DNA of 64,000 bases. Origin: Acorus gramineus (Eukaryota > Streptophyta > Magnoliopsida > Acorales > Acoraceae). The stretch lies in assembly GCA_030737835.1 (NCBI GenBank), contig CM060855.1, positions 4,582,478-4,646,477 of the forward strand, in the 5' to 3' direction. Shown in pieces: positions 12,429 to 24,500 of the stretch. The notes under the pieces were generated by a model, which searched no databases, was not told the DNA's origin, and saw only the letters and a program-made list of their open reading frames with translations. Each line of letters begins with the position of its first letter. Within the stretch, counting starts at the first letter, position 1. The position numbers were made by a program, and so were the translations under genes.

Positions 12429-13574
12429 GGGTTAAATGCATATAAACCCCTTCAAGTTAGTGTATATCCAAAAAAAACCCTCATTTCTTCGAATATCCAT
12501 ATAACCCCTCAAAATTGACATGGTTAAGCATTTAGCCCCATGGTTAACTTTCTGTTAAAAAAAAAAGAATATTATGAGAATATTCCGTCAGCTGGTAATT
12601 TACATATTCATATAACCCCCTGATTTGGTCAATAAATTTAAAAGGATCCAAATCTATGATGAAAATACGCTTGGTATTGAATACTATGTCCATTGTTATT
12701 GGAAACTATGTAAAATATTCATATAACCTCCTGATTTGTGCCATAAATCTAAAAGGATCCACTTTCTGATTTCGCATATTCATATAACCCCTACTTTACA
12801 CAAAAAATACAAAAGGACCCATTCTTCTTCTTCTTTCTACTTGTCGTTTTTGTTTTGGGCAACTAGTTTTTTTGTAGCCATTTTATTTGTGGGTGATGAT
12901 GATTTGGGGGAAAAAAAGCAGAGGGGCATGTTGGTTTGAGGGTTGCCCTTTCCACTGTGTTCTTTTATTTTCTCTCTTAGCCAGTGACCCTCACGTTATT
13001 TAGAGGCAATGATGATCATAGTGTTTCCGTGTATGTGTTTATATATCCATTCATGGCAAAGCAAAAAAATTGATCGGCCTGATTCTTTATTTCAAGGAAC
13101 CCCCCCCCCCCCTTTTTTTTGCAGTCACTTATTTGGGTGTGGTTGAAGTTTAAGTTCTGATTCAAATCTGTCCATTACCCAAAATCACATCCACTTCCTC
13201 CATTTAACCATATCAAAGTTCATTGTAACTAAATACATTCTCAATGGATGTAAAAACACAGAGGAACATGGTTCATGGAGATGAGGCGGTGGAGGCAGAG
13301 TTCGTGGAAAAAGGGGTGGGACTGGCGATGGAGGGGGTTTTCAATTTGGGAGAGATGGGAGAGAAGGGAGAGAAGTTAGGTTAAAGTGGGGGAGGGGTGT
13401 ATTGATAATTTTATTATGTTGAGTTAACTTAACCACCGTAGTTATTTGACAAGATAACGGTAATGGGATATTTGTATTAATCGATAACTTTGAGGGGGTT
13501 ATATGGATATTCGCATAATTGAATGTTTTTTTTATATATACGCTAACTTTCAGGGGGTTATATGCATTTAACCC
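12429..13574. mobile_element. Mutator-like foldback element (1146 bp)
   Basis: The ends GGGTTAAATGCATATAA.. and, inverted, the same words at 13555-13574 form an inverted repeat of about 38 bp. The 9-bp flanks TCAAAAGAA and TAAAAAGAA match at 8 of 9 positions. Inside, the motif CATATAACCCC recurs several times. A C14/T8 homopolymer run lies near 13100. The short ORFs inside lack known domains. Confidence 0.7.
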
Positions 13575-13583
13575 TAAAAAGAA

Positions 13584-14705
13584 CAACATAGTGTTTGAAA
13601 GCAAACTTGAATAATAGTTTTTTTTCTTCTTTATATTTAAAGTAGCTTTTGAAATATTTTTTGAGAAAGCATGCTTTTGATGTACTTCTATTTTTTTTTT
13701 TAATAATTAAAAACATTTTTTTTCACTTTCTTCAAATGTTATGACTGCAAGGGCATTTGAAAACAAGCTTGAAGTAGGTATGATTCTTACGAAAATAGAA
13801 TTCTAAAAGAGGTTCAAAGTCATCTCCAAATGCTGCCTAAGACAATAAATCCAATAAATCAGAAGATTATCGCTTTTGTCATTCTCTCATGAAAATTAAC
13901 TCTCAAATTGCATTATGAAAATTAGCCATAGAATAGGAAAACTTCATACAACTTTTTAATTGTTTGTTTATTGCATGATTTGGTGCTTTCAATGGGGTAT
14001 GTAGCATCAATTCAGCTAATAAAAACAACAATGACCAAGTAGGAGGGGGGAAAGATAAAATTGAGGTGAAGGTCTAATTTGTTGTCTTTTAATCCTAAGA
14101 TATCATAGGATATAATAAGATATCATAGGATATCATCATGATATCATCATATTATTATTGCTTTACTATCGACAAACGGATGTACAGCTTATCATGATCA
14201 AGACAGCATTAGTTGCTCAATACAGCAAGAATTTATAGAAAGTTATTACTAATTTCTTTCAATGAAATTGATTTTTTATACTCTCTGAAATCTAAGGGAT
14301 TATTTTTTTAATTATAAAGATCTACTTTAATTACTACATTTATGATAACAATGCTAATTTATATATATATATTATTCTAGGAATTTAGTTACACTACTAC
14401 TTCTTCTGTCGCTATTCACTAAAAAATTACAAACAAAATTCATTATATTTTGATACTCACAAAATATTTCAATTCAATTATACTAGACGAAAATAGAGGA
14501 TAGGGCAAAAGAGAGATTACATTTGTAAAGGTTTAACTGAAAAAGCACCTAAAGATATTGATTTTGAACTTGATCTCATTTCAACATTATGCTATGATGA
14601 ACAAAGTCATACATGGACTCAAAACATATATTGAGGTACACAATTTTGAGATATCTTTTAGATATCCTTTGATGCTCCAAATATATCAAACAATGCACTC
14701 AATTG
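13584..14705. other. AT-rich intergenic DNA
   Basis: No gene recognised. A run of GATATCATAGGATATAAT-like words at about 14098-14150 forms a small imperfect repeat. Confidence 0.5.
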
Positions 14706-14718
14706 CTAAACAATAGAG

Positions 14719-14887
14719 CACCACCACTCACTTGGTGAGATGGTTGAGATTCACATTTCTATTTCAGGAGGGGTCAAGGATTCAAACACACAGTGGGCTT
14801 GGTTTATGGGCCTTGCGCCATGTTATTGTACTCACCAAAAAAAAAAAATTACCAAATTTTCTTATCAAAAAAAAAAAAAAAAAAAAA
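14719..14887 (+). mobile_element. tRNA-derived SINE with poly(A) tail
   Basis: A-box-like GGTGAGATGGTTGAG and B-box-like GGATTCAAAC are spaced as in a tRNA-derived pol III promoter. Further on are two A-rich runs, the second forming a terminal poly(A). Flanks CTAAACAATAGAG (14706-14718) and CTAGACAATAGAG (14888-14900) match at 12 of 13 positions, a classic retroposition duplication. Confidence 0.75.
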
Positions 14888-15064
14888 CTAGACAATAGAG
14901 GGCAGAAAAGAAGAGATTGATACTTCACCAAATGTTTCAAACTACGCACTCAGTTGCACCTAAATGTATTTATTTTGAACTTAAAACCATTTCAACATGG
15001 AAAATGTTAAAACTCAGTTATTTTTATAGTTTAAAATGTTAAAAATAGTAAATATTATCTAAAT

Positions 15065-15704
15065 TAGGTCTATCAATAGGTCGGGTCAAGATGGATATGG
15101 ACCCAACCTGTTTGGATTGTTGGATTCTTTGGGTTGGGTCAGGGTGGACCCGGATCCGACCTATTTTGATTGTCAGGTCCTTCGTGTCAAGCACTTTACA
15201 CTTTTTATAAGATCTTGATCGGTCTGGGTCGACCCATTGATATGCCTAAGTCGGACCAGAAAAGACCGGATTTGGAGAGGTAAGGGATGTAAATGAAAAT
15301 AATATATACATGCCTAGACCCATATACATGCCTAGACCCATTGACAGACATATGTCAAACCATTTAAATAAATTAGCATAAAGACATAAATATTAGATCT
15401 ACTAAAGTCTTACAAATTGCAACACCCAAAATAAAATCATGTAACAAATCAACCAAATTATATAAATTCCAAAGTTAATTGTTAAAAACACTGAAATACA
15501 TTAACTAAAGTTATACAAACACATTGTATTACTCAGTTTACTATATATTAAACAATCAAATTCTTACAATATGGACTTATATATAAAAAAAAATCGGGTC
15601 TTGGATCCATGGGATCGGGTCTGGGAGAACCAAGACTCGACCTGATTTTATGTTCGGGTCCATGGGTCTGGTCCAGGTCTTGACCCAACACATTCACAAG
15701 CTTA
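15065..15704. mobile_element. Degenerate non-autonomous hAT element with GGGTC-rich ends
   Basis: The left end TAGGTCTATCAATAGGTC and the reverse complement of the right end are diverged inverted repeats. Both ends are rich in GGGTCGGGTC / GACCC words, as in the hAT at 33014-34701. The 8-bp flanks ATCTAAAT and ATATGAAT match at 6 of 8 positions. It appears old, with no transposase left. Confidence 0.5.
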
Positions 15705-16194
15705 ATATGAATAAACCCATTTTTAGGAAATGAAAATTCCGTACCCCCTGCAAACCGTCCGATACCCATATAACCCCCTACAAACCCATATGTATATAAT
15801 ATCAAAATAGGCTATTCTATCAGTCAAAATAACTATTGGGTGATTAACCTTTAACCCCCACATGCAAATTAATTTTTGCCACCATATAAACACAATTGAA
15901 CTCTTCCACGATTTTATTTTGACTCATGTTACACGGTTTTTTTTTACAACCCTTATTCCAGTCTCATATCTTTCCATAAAAATTTAAAGGCGTATATACT
16001 CATATTAATGAGGTATATATTTCGATAATTTTTTTTACATTTTCTATAAATGCATTCATGCAATTTATTGAAATATATATATATTTTTTTATAAAATCAT
16101 GTACCTCATCAGATGAAGATGAGACATACTATTTTTAAAAAATTTAAAACACATACAAACCGTAAATAGTGCTGGAAATGGGCTTATACGTAAT

Positions 16195-16382
16195 TTTTTT
16201 TTTTTATATCGGAAGGACTCCCCATGGCTGACCTTATGGTCAAGCTGGAAAAACTACTTTTGCCTGTTTGTCCCTGGTCCCACAGAAAATTCTTTTAAAT
16301 TTCGCCTAACAAACAGGAGGTATGACACAGCGCCAAGACTCGAACTCAAGACCTACCCTTAATACAAGTAAACTCTGAACCG
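16195..16382 (-). mobile_element. tRNA-derived SINE, minus strand
   Basis: On the minus strand a B-box-like GAGTTCGAGTC motif lies downstream of the 5' end, and the element ends in a poly(A) run (T-run 16195-16205 on the plus strand). Flanks CTTATACGTAAT (16183-16194) and CTTGTACGTAAT (16383-16394) match at 11 of 12. It resembles the Au-type plant SINEs; that family name is from memory. Confidence 0.7.
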
Positions 16383-16653
16383 CTTGTACGTAATATTATA
16401 CTTTTCTTTTTGTAATTCCCATGTAACAAAATCACATTCACCCTTCTCTCTCTCCTCTCTTTGTGGCCTGCGTGGGTCTGTGTGATCCAGCTGAAAAAAG
16501 AAAACCCTAAAGTCTGATGCCCTTTTCCCCATTGAACCGTTGAAACCAACCTCTCTCAGTTTGATCAAACAATAAAGAAGAAGCAGAGGAAGCCGTAGTG
16601 GTGGTGGGTGGTGTGGGTGCTCATCCACAATGAAAACCCAACAACCAACATCC

Positions 16654-16878
16654 CCCATGTAAGTCAGTCCTCGGTGGTCATAGCACAACGATTCAAGGCT
16701 TAGCGGTATTGTTAATAGGTCCTGGGTTTGAGTCTTAACGCTGACTTACCCACTTGTTTGTTGACGATTATTTGAAAGAATTTTTCGTGAGAACAGAACA
16801 AACATGCGGAGATAGCCTTCTCAGTTCAACCGTAAAGTCAGCCACGGGGGATCTTTCTGATATAAAAAAAAAAAAAAA
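16654..16878 (+). mobile_element. Au-like SINE with perfect 14-bp target duplication
   Basis: The A-box region GGTGGTCATAGCACAACG and B-box GGGTTTGAGTC are followed by a body and a poly(A) run. Exact flanks AACAACCAACATCC occur at 16640-16653 and 16879-16892. The perfect duplication means a fairly recent insertion. The body shares words with the SINE at 16195-16382. Confidence 0.8.
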
Positions 16879-17412
16879 AACAACCAACATCCATTTAAAG
16901 GTGCCCCACCAACCACCACCACCACAACAAGGCTTCAAAGGTGGATGAGAAGAGAAGAACAGATTGGGTTTTTGTGTTTTTTTTACATATACATATTTTT
17001 TGGTTCTCTAGTGATCCATAGAAGGTGTTTTAGTTGAATGTAATGGCTAATTTGAAGTTTGGAAGGGTTTTGATGTATGGTTGAAGAGGGTTCGTTCAAG
17101 AGGAATGGGGATCGCTGAGTTGATGATGAAGAGATGGTGGAAGGATGTGAGTTTTTGTGTTATGTGTGGAGGGGTTAAATTGTCATATAGAGGGAGGTAT
17201 TTGAATTATTCTTAAATGGTAGGGGGTTTGTAGCATATTGAGTTTTCAGCTTAGGTTAAGCTAACTCAATATTCTGTTTAATAGAAATTTAACTCAAGAA
17301 CATATTTAGATATACATATGAGTTTATAAGGGGTTATATGAATGTCAAGAAAAGACAAAGAGTTATATAGATATTGAACAATTTACAAGGGGTTATATAG
17401 ATTTTTTTTCTT

Positions 17413-17887
17413 TAAATAAATGTAAAAAAAAAAAATTAACAAAGTATATCTCACTTAACTATTTATATGTTTTATTAAATTTTTAACTGTTTATATTTTA
17501 AACTATAAAAATATTGAGTATAACAATACTTTTTTAACGTTACGACAAGATAAACTACTGACTACTCTTTATAAATATACTCCAAAGTACACTGACTACT
17601 CTTTATGGCACTACTGCTAAGTTCTAAACGTCTGAAATGACACATTTTATGAAGCCAAACCAAATCAAGTGGGCTGGATCTAAACTACTCTCTTCAAATC
17701 TGGGCCACTTTTCGAGCTTCCATTATCAACTCCAATACAACCCAACCCACCCAAAAACCTCACCAAGCCCAGATAACCCCCCAAACTCATCCAAGCCATA
17801 TATTAGTAAAAACCCAATCCTAAAAAAAAAAAAATATCAAAACCTCACTCTTCTCCCACCCCAAACAGACAAAAAACAAAACAAGAG
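17413..17887 (+). promoter_or_regulatory. Upstream region of the LEA-2 gene
   Basis: AT-rich DNA grading into C-rich, CCAAA/CCCA-rich sequence just before the start codon. ATATATTAG near 17796 could serve as a weak TATA box. Assignment is by position only. Confidence 0.35.
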
Positions 17888-18457
17888 ATGGGCAATAGAT
17901 GGAGCTGGACCTCAGCCATGATAGGGGCAGCAACAGCCACAGCAGCAACCACTCTCCTCCTCTCCAAACCCAAAGACCCAACCTTCCACCTCATCTCCAT
18001 CTCCCTCTCCTCCTTCCACCTCTCCCTCCCCGCCCGCCTCGACCTCGACCTCCTCCTCACCGTCCACGTCACCAACCCCAACCCCCTCCCCATCTCCTAC
18101 ATTCCCACCACCCTCTCCATCTCCTACCGCGGCTCCCCCCTCGCCTCCGCCACCGTCTGCGCCGGCTCCCAACCCCCCCAATCCTGCCAAATCCTCCACC
18201 TCCCCGCCCGCCTCCACGGGGTCGACCTCGCCCACCACGCCATCGACTTCCTGTCCGACGCAGCAAAGCGCGAGGTGGTGTTCGAGGCATCGGTCAACAT
18301 CGAGGGCTCTGCGGGCTTGATGTGGTGGTCGCACCGCTTCTGCGTGCACGTCAACAGTCATGTGGTCATCGATCCCGTGTTCCTCAGTGTCGTCGAGCAG
18401 GAGAACCGGTCGGAGATGGAGGTTTCGATGTTACCTGACTTGGCTGGTGAGTTTTAG
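17888..18457 (+). CDS. LEA-2 (LEA14/NHL-type) domain protein, single exon, 189 aa
   Basis: Intronless ORF encoding a protein of the late embryogenesis abundant group 2 fold. Residues 1-30 hold MGNRWSW followed by an Ala/Thr-rich hydrophobic stretch. From about residue 33 comes the LEA-2 beta-sandwich, with its typical LTVHVTNPNPLPISY strand and turn near residues 57-71. Gly2 and Ser6 fit the MGxxxS N-myristoylation pattern, so membrane anchoring is possible. LEA-2 proteins are folded, unlike most LEA groups, and are linked to stress or membrane roles; the exact role here is unknown. The coding strand is extremely C-rich, which creates long shadow ORFs on the opposite strand. The stop is only 90 bp from the stop of the convergent kinesin gene. 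The ATG at 17888 is the first in frame. Confidence 0.85.
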   Translation: MGNRWSWTSAMIGAATATAATTLLLSKPKDPTFHLISISLSSFHLSLPARLDLDLLLTVHVTNPNPLPISYIPTTLSISYRGSPLASATVCAGSQPPQSCQILHLPARLHGVDLAHHAIDFLSDAAKREVVFEASVNIEGSAGLMWWSHRFCVHVNSHVVIDPVFLSVVEQENRSEMEVSMLPDLAGEF

Positions 18458-18547
18458 TTGTACATGTGAATTACAACAAACACTTATACTACAATAATAA
18501 AGGAACAAAATTTACAAAGGAATCAGTGTTTTATTGATTGAGTGGGA
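18458..18547. other. 90-bp gap between convergent stop codons
   Basis: Only 90 bp lie between the LEA-2 stop (18457) and the kinesin stop (18548). Both 3' UTRs must overlap each other or run into the neighbouring coding sequence. AATAATAAAGGAACAAAATT at about 18494 could hold the plus-strand polyadenylation signal. Confidence 0.7.
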
Positions 18548-21500
18548 TCAATTGAGTTGAATGAGGGGGAAGCGTGGTATGAGCGAAGGCTTCAGTTCCT
18601 TCGATGACTCGTATGGGTTGTTCTCTCGGAACTCTTCGAGTAGGGCTTCCATTGGCTGCGATCGGAGCGATTCGATCGTGCCTTTGCTAGGCACGTCTGT
18701 TTCGGACCTTGTCGGGGTGTCCCCGCTTGGTTCATCATCCTGGTTTGAAATGTTTCATGTAATCGAGCAAAATCGATTGACCGTAATGGGGTGAAAGAAA
18801 ATTGGGTTGATTGAATTACCATGTATGTGTTTTGGAAGGTGTTTTGCGTGTGTCGAACAATGTCTGTTGTTCGCCCTGCGTGGTCGTCTTCGAGGTCCTT
18901 CAGTGTTCCTAAATGAGTCTTCACATTTGCTATGATTCCTGAGGCGGCCTCTGTTTCGTGCTCGGTTAACCCTGTCAGGGTAGATAATGTGTCTTGCATC
19001 AAAACTATCACATTGGTTTCCAAGTGTTTAGAGAGTTAAATCTACTCACTGTCAATGTGCCGCCTGATATCATCACTGTCCTTGACCGCATTTTCCATCG
19101 CTTCAGTCCCTGAAGATCCTACCTCAAGATCATGCTGTTCACTGCTCTCAACAGCATTCCTGAAATTTAAGAAAAACATATGATAAAAGTGAGTTGTTTT
19201 TTCAGAGAAAGTGTCCCCAGATTATATTAATGCAAAAGAAGGTATCCCAAAATCACCTGACGGTGACCTCCACAGCTGTGACATGTTCACTGCTCATCTC
19301 ATTGATTGATTCATGGGTCTTCTTCCAGTGTTTAGAAGCACCATCCACAGTATTAACACTACAAAATGAATGGAAATTGTAGATAAATATTGGTCAGTGA
19401 GGAAATTCTGAATGATCCAATGACAAGAAAATGCCAGAGATTCGAAGCCTATATGAATACTGACCATTGTTGGAGTAAAAGTTCCATCCGACAATGTTTC
19501 GCTGCGGAAAAGTCTGCACTTTCTTTGGAATAGTTTTCTGCTTGAGCGGAAAAGGCTTGCCACTTTCTCTTGGCATCAGAAGTTGCACATTCCATAATGG
19601 ATTTATGCTCATCCAAAAACGCCTTGTTTTCAGTCGAGGCATCTCTTAGTCCAACCAGTCTTACATCAACCTGCAGTCCAGTAACACCATTAGACAAGAA
19701 GTTGTTGAGAAGTTGTAGGTTGGCATTCAGTGATCCAAGACAAACCAGTTCTTTCTGCCTTTGCATGTGGTTGGACACTAGATTTGTTAGATCCACCAAA
19801 AGCTTCTCTGTTTCAAACTGCGTCTGTTCCTGCAAATTGTGAATGGATGGTACATTATAATTTTTCATTCAAAGACTTGTAAATTGTAACCGCATCATCC
19901 TACACTAAGACATATATCAAGTAGCTTCAGTATGCAACCTCATAGGCCTTCTGAAAATCAGCAATGCTGGTTGTCTGAGCTTCATGTGCCCTAGCTGCAT
20001 GGCAGTCGAGCTTGTGTGTCTCTTCCTCGATCTTGTCAAGAAGTTCAACAATGAACTTAGACATCTCAGAGGTATGTTCCCGGCTATCATGAAATTTCTG
20101 CATTGCATCATTGAAGAAAACCTTAGAGTTGAATTAACAAAAAAAATTCTAATTAATAGTTTTATCAGCTGAACAAATGTAAACTCAACTAACCAACCTC
20201 ACGTAGTTTGTGAGCAAAAACAGCAATCTCTGCCTGGTAGTCTGATAGGGATTTTTGAAGATCCCCAAAGATAAGGTCTGCTTCTACAGTCATAGAATCT
20301 TGTAGCTATTCCGGGGGGGGGGGGGGGGGGACAGTTATATCGACAATAAAATAAATGAGGATGTAGGACATTTCAATATAATGAAAATGTTTTCAGCTGA
20401 GATTACATACTTGTCCTAAAGATGAAAAATTGGACGAAACCATCGACAACATGTCTTCTACACTGGCCTTAATGCCAGCCTTGTTCAAATGCACCATGTT
20501 TCGCATGGCTTCTATGTGTGAAACATATAAAACCCTTGTTGCTGCAACTTTGTCTTTCAGATCCATTGCAGACTACAGGCACATTATCATGACAAGAGAT
20601 ATGATAAGAACCAAGGTAATGTACACTATTCACAGTTTAATTATCTGGCAACAGTTTTGTCTCCTAGACATAGGCATACCTTATTGTGGACCTCTAAACA
20701 TGAATGACAGAGCTTTTCAACACACTGCAACTGTTCATTTTGTCGAGCTATGGATGCAACAATAATACTCGACAGAGACCCAATCTTCTCCGCAAGGTCT
20801 GCCTGAAAACCATTCACAACAGACCTGTTGACAGCACTCAATCTATCTTCTCTGGCTGCAATGTAAAAATAGTTAAGAGGAAAAACAATGTCATTTTTCT
20901 AATTATGATAAAACAAAAGATCCTGAATTGTATTTGCAACCAACCTATTTTTGAAAATAATGAAGCATTATCCTGAACAGACTTCTCCAGATCAGTTCTC
21001 AAGACAAATGCTTGATGTGTCAATGCGTTTTCTGCTCCAAAGAAACTAGAAAGTAAGGAAGAAACCATCCCTCAATATTACCAGAAAAATCACATGATTG
21101 ATAATTCAAACCTGCTTTTTTCTGTTCATCAATAATAAAATCCTTCTCCGTCAACGTGTACTGATATGCCTTAATATCTTCTTTTGCTGTAGCTAACAGT
21201 TTGCATGTTTGGTCCAAGTTTTTCTGCATTTTTAAAAAAAATAAAAATGAGTCTCAAAAACCTTCAAAAAACAAATGCAAAAGAAAATGATCCAACCTCT
21301 GTGTTGTTTAGTTTAATTCCCAAATCCGATGATAGTTGGATCTGAGCATCTAATTTGGCTTGCAGTTCCTCAAGTTGCTGTTAATCAGTTGAAAAGGCAC
21401 ATAAGCTTAGCATGTCTCAGTCACCCAGAGCAGCATTTCACATCCAAAAACATTATAGCTTAAACTCACCTTCTGATTATTTTCGATCTGATCTGCCATT

Positions 21501-24500
21501 GCCTTGAGCCAACCAAAAAGCAAAGTTATATGAGCATCTAACATGAAAAGATGGATCAAATGCAGAAAGCAAATAAACCTCTTCCAAGTTGGAAATGGTA
21601 ATTTGTACTCCATGAATTTTAGTTTTAAAAAAAGTTCAAAGGATCTGACAACATGGAATATTATGTCCAGGAATAAAAATGTGGGTAACAGAGCACAAGG
21701 TTTATACCTTCCTCTCACTCTCCTCTTGATAATAACGTTCCTTTGGAATGTAAACTCCATTTTTCTCACGAGCAGCATATACCTCTGGTGAACAAATGGT
21801 ATTATTAGCGACGAGAATCAAAATGTACATGGGTGGTGTAATCAATTTTTGCAAAAAATACCCTCTTAGAAAAGAAGAGGTGATGAAATCCAACATGACA
21901 ATCATATACCTGCTTTCATCCGATCAATTTCAGAGTAAAGGTCCTTTATCAATGTCGATTTCATCAACTTTTGGTTCACCTAAGTATGTCAGTAAAAAAT
22001 ATTTTGAAGTCATCGTTTATAGCCATATATAGTAAACCAGTAGTAGTACCAGTGAATCATAAGACTCATAACTAATGAAAACAATAATCAAAAGAATGCA
22101 ATCACAACTGGATAATTAAAAAGATTGCCAACGTATAGACAAAATGCAACATATTAATAGTCAGCAATAAGTAGGCCTGAATGCTGGGGCAACAAAAAGC
22201 ATCATTATTTAACCCCTTGTCCCAATGCTCATTAAAAACTTGTCATTCAAGGAAACAAACACAATGAAATACTCAAATGTAAGAACATATAGCATCATTC
22301 ATCCAAATTTTCTAAGGGAAAAAGGTAACAATTAGCTCAGTCTAGTAGACCACATGGAACCTCATACACCATAAGATATCATAAATTATAGGAAATCAGA
22401 CTTCATAAAATAATATGCATAGCGTTTATGAAAATAAAAGAGTGGAACAGAAAATACAAACCTCAGGCCTATTCTTTATATTTTTTGCTCTGTGAGCATA
22501 ATCTAATGTACTAAGAGTCTCATCAAGACAGTGAACAGATGGTGAAACAGTAGCAATTATGCATGTCTTTGTCCTCCCACCCAATGAATCTCGAAGAAGG
22601 CGTGTCAACTTGCTGTCCCTGCATAACAAAAACTTGAAACAAAAATTAAAGGAAAGAATATGATAGTATATCAGTCAGTATCTAATAACATGTAATCAAT
22701 AGATCATTTGCAGTCAAACCTATAGGGAATGTGTCCAAGATGCTCAACAAGTGCAGTTATAACACGTCCTAAAGTAAGCAGACTTTTGTTAATTTCTCCA
22801 GCTTCTCTTGCCCGGCCCTACATGTTCACAACAAAAAGAGAAATATCACCATTAATAGAGGTAGGAAGCAAAGAATAAAAGATAACCATGGAGTGAAATG
22901 AAAAGGGAACTGGTAAAAATTGAATTTGTAGGTGACTTAAAAACAATGTTATTACCTCTCTGGCACCTGAGCGTGAGATATTCTCAGACCCTGCCAAGTC
23001 GACCAAATTTAACTTGCCACATTTGATAAGTTCTTCACCCTCTGGTGTGGCTTCCTTTATGTGAATTGTTATTGAAAAAAGTGAATGTGAACGGCTGGAA
23101 ATGCATTACACGGTGTCAAAAACCAGAAGATATCATGCATGTTGAAAGAAAATCTTGCAGAAGAGGAAGAGCTATATGAATTATGCATCATAATCACTAC
23201 AGAATATGTCAACCTATGAAGCATGATGGCATTGAACAATTCATGACCTGGATTGCTTGTTTAGCAATGTCTCTGCGGTTCGACGCTTCGAAGAACCCCT
23301 CTCTAACAAAGTAAAAATCTCATTAGCACTGGTTACAATTTCCTCTTCTAACCCCCTCACAAGAACTCCCCCTTTTCCATCCTCCATCAGAGGAAGAGTC
23401 TTCTTCTGTTTCTCCTCTAAAATAACCTTTGATATCTCCTCATGACCAAGCAAATCAGTGATTTCCTCATTATAAAGCTCCAAGAAAGTAACCTTGACAC
23501 TGTATTCAGCATTCTGACTTTCCAATGTGTCAAATATCTGCTTGACAGCCCTTGGGATGACACCAGCATCTGGGGGAAGTTGTCCATTCGGTCCACTCTG
23601 TGATACATAATGCATAACTAATATGTTATATCATATGCTTCAACAGATCAAATCAGCGAAGCTATAGCAAGTCTTACCTTTGCCCTTTTGCATTCTCCTT
23701 CCATTGTATATGTTTTCCCTGTCCCCGTTTGGCCATAAGCAAAAATTGTACAATTAAAACCATCTAATACTTCATTTACAATGGGAATTACAGCCTGATC
23801 ATACAGGTCTTTTTGCTGTGCCGAGGGCCCAAAGACCTGTGAATATCGTCCGGTGTTAATATCAAAGTATTCAAAGTCCATAAACGCCCAACATGCACAT
23901 AATGATTTTAAAAAAGTAATCTACATAATACAACCACCAATCTAGAAAACCCATCTCCTCGACCTGCTAATCGTAACAGATTCATCTATGTTTCTTATGC
24001 ATTTCCCAAATTTATATATAATTTGGCATTTGAGCAGTCTCTTAAACATTTTACAATATTTTCGGCGGAAGCTCATCAATGTTAGAGAGAAAACAAGTAA
24101 CTAGTGAATTATGAAACACACAAAAAAAAAGATCCAAAAGGGTACTGATCCACATAACATTATAACCACCACCAATCAAAAACCCACCTTTCTCATCAAT
24201 TCCGCAAATCCTCTGATCACAAAACAGGGTCATGTGTGATTCTGATCATTTGAACAGTTCACATTAGACCTGAACCCTCACCAATAAAAAGAAAGAACAT
24301 ATTTTTCTGAAGAACAAACAAAAGGCTAAGGTCGACGTTTCAAGAAATTGAGGGTTTACATTTGAACAGCTCACAATAGACACGAAAACCTCACAAAAAA
24401 AAAAATCCGCCAAACTATTGCAATACTTTGAGGCAAAAACCAAATGCATCGGAAACACCAAATCGCAAACTTTCCCCAAACAAAATCCGCGACAGTCAAA

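Larger units (their letters stand above)
15720..17412. mobile_element. Probable old Mutator-like element containing two SINEs
   Basis: The left part (CCCATATAACCCCC near 15770) and the right part (GGGGTTATATAGA near 17390) carry the inverted family word found in the foldback elements at 12.4, 40.5 and 49.2 kb. The ends are too diverged to place exactly. Two SINEs lie within it. Confidence 0.4.

Noticed and set aside
17912..18361. 149-residue Gly/Val/Glu-rich ORF on the minus strand
   Set aside because: Antisense shadow of the C-rich LEA-2 gene; low complexity, no domain.
17899..18438. 179-residue Pro/His/Arg-rich ORF on the plus strand
   Set aside because: Frame-shifted shadow of LEA-2; the frame at 17888 has the LEA-2 fold words.
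19021..19050. Two in-frame stops suggesting kinesin-5 is a pseudogene
   Set aside because: A GT-AG intron of 57 nt removes them with correct phase, and the rest of the frame is intact.
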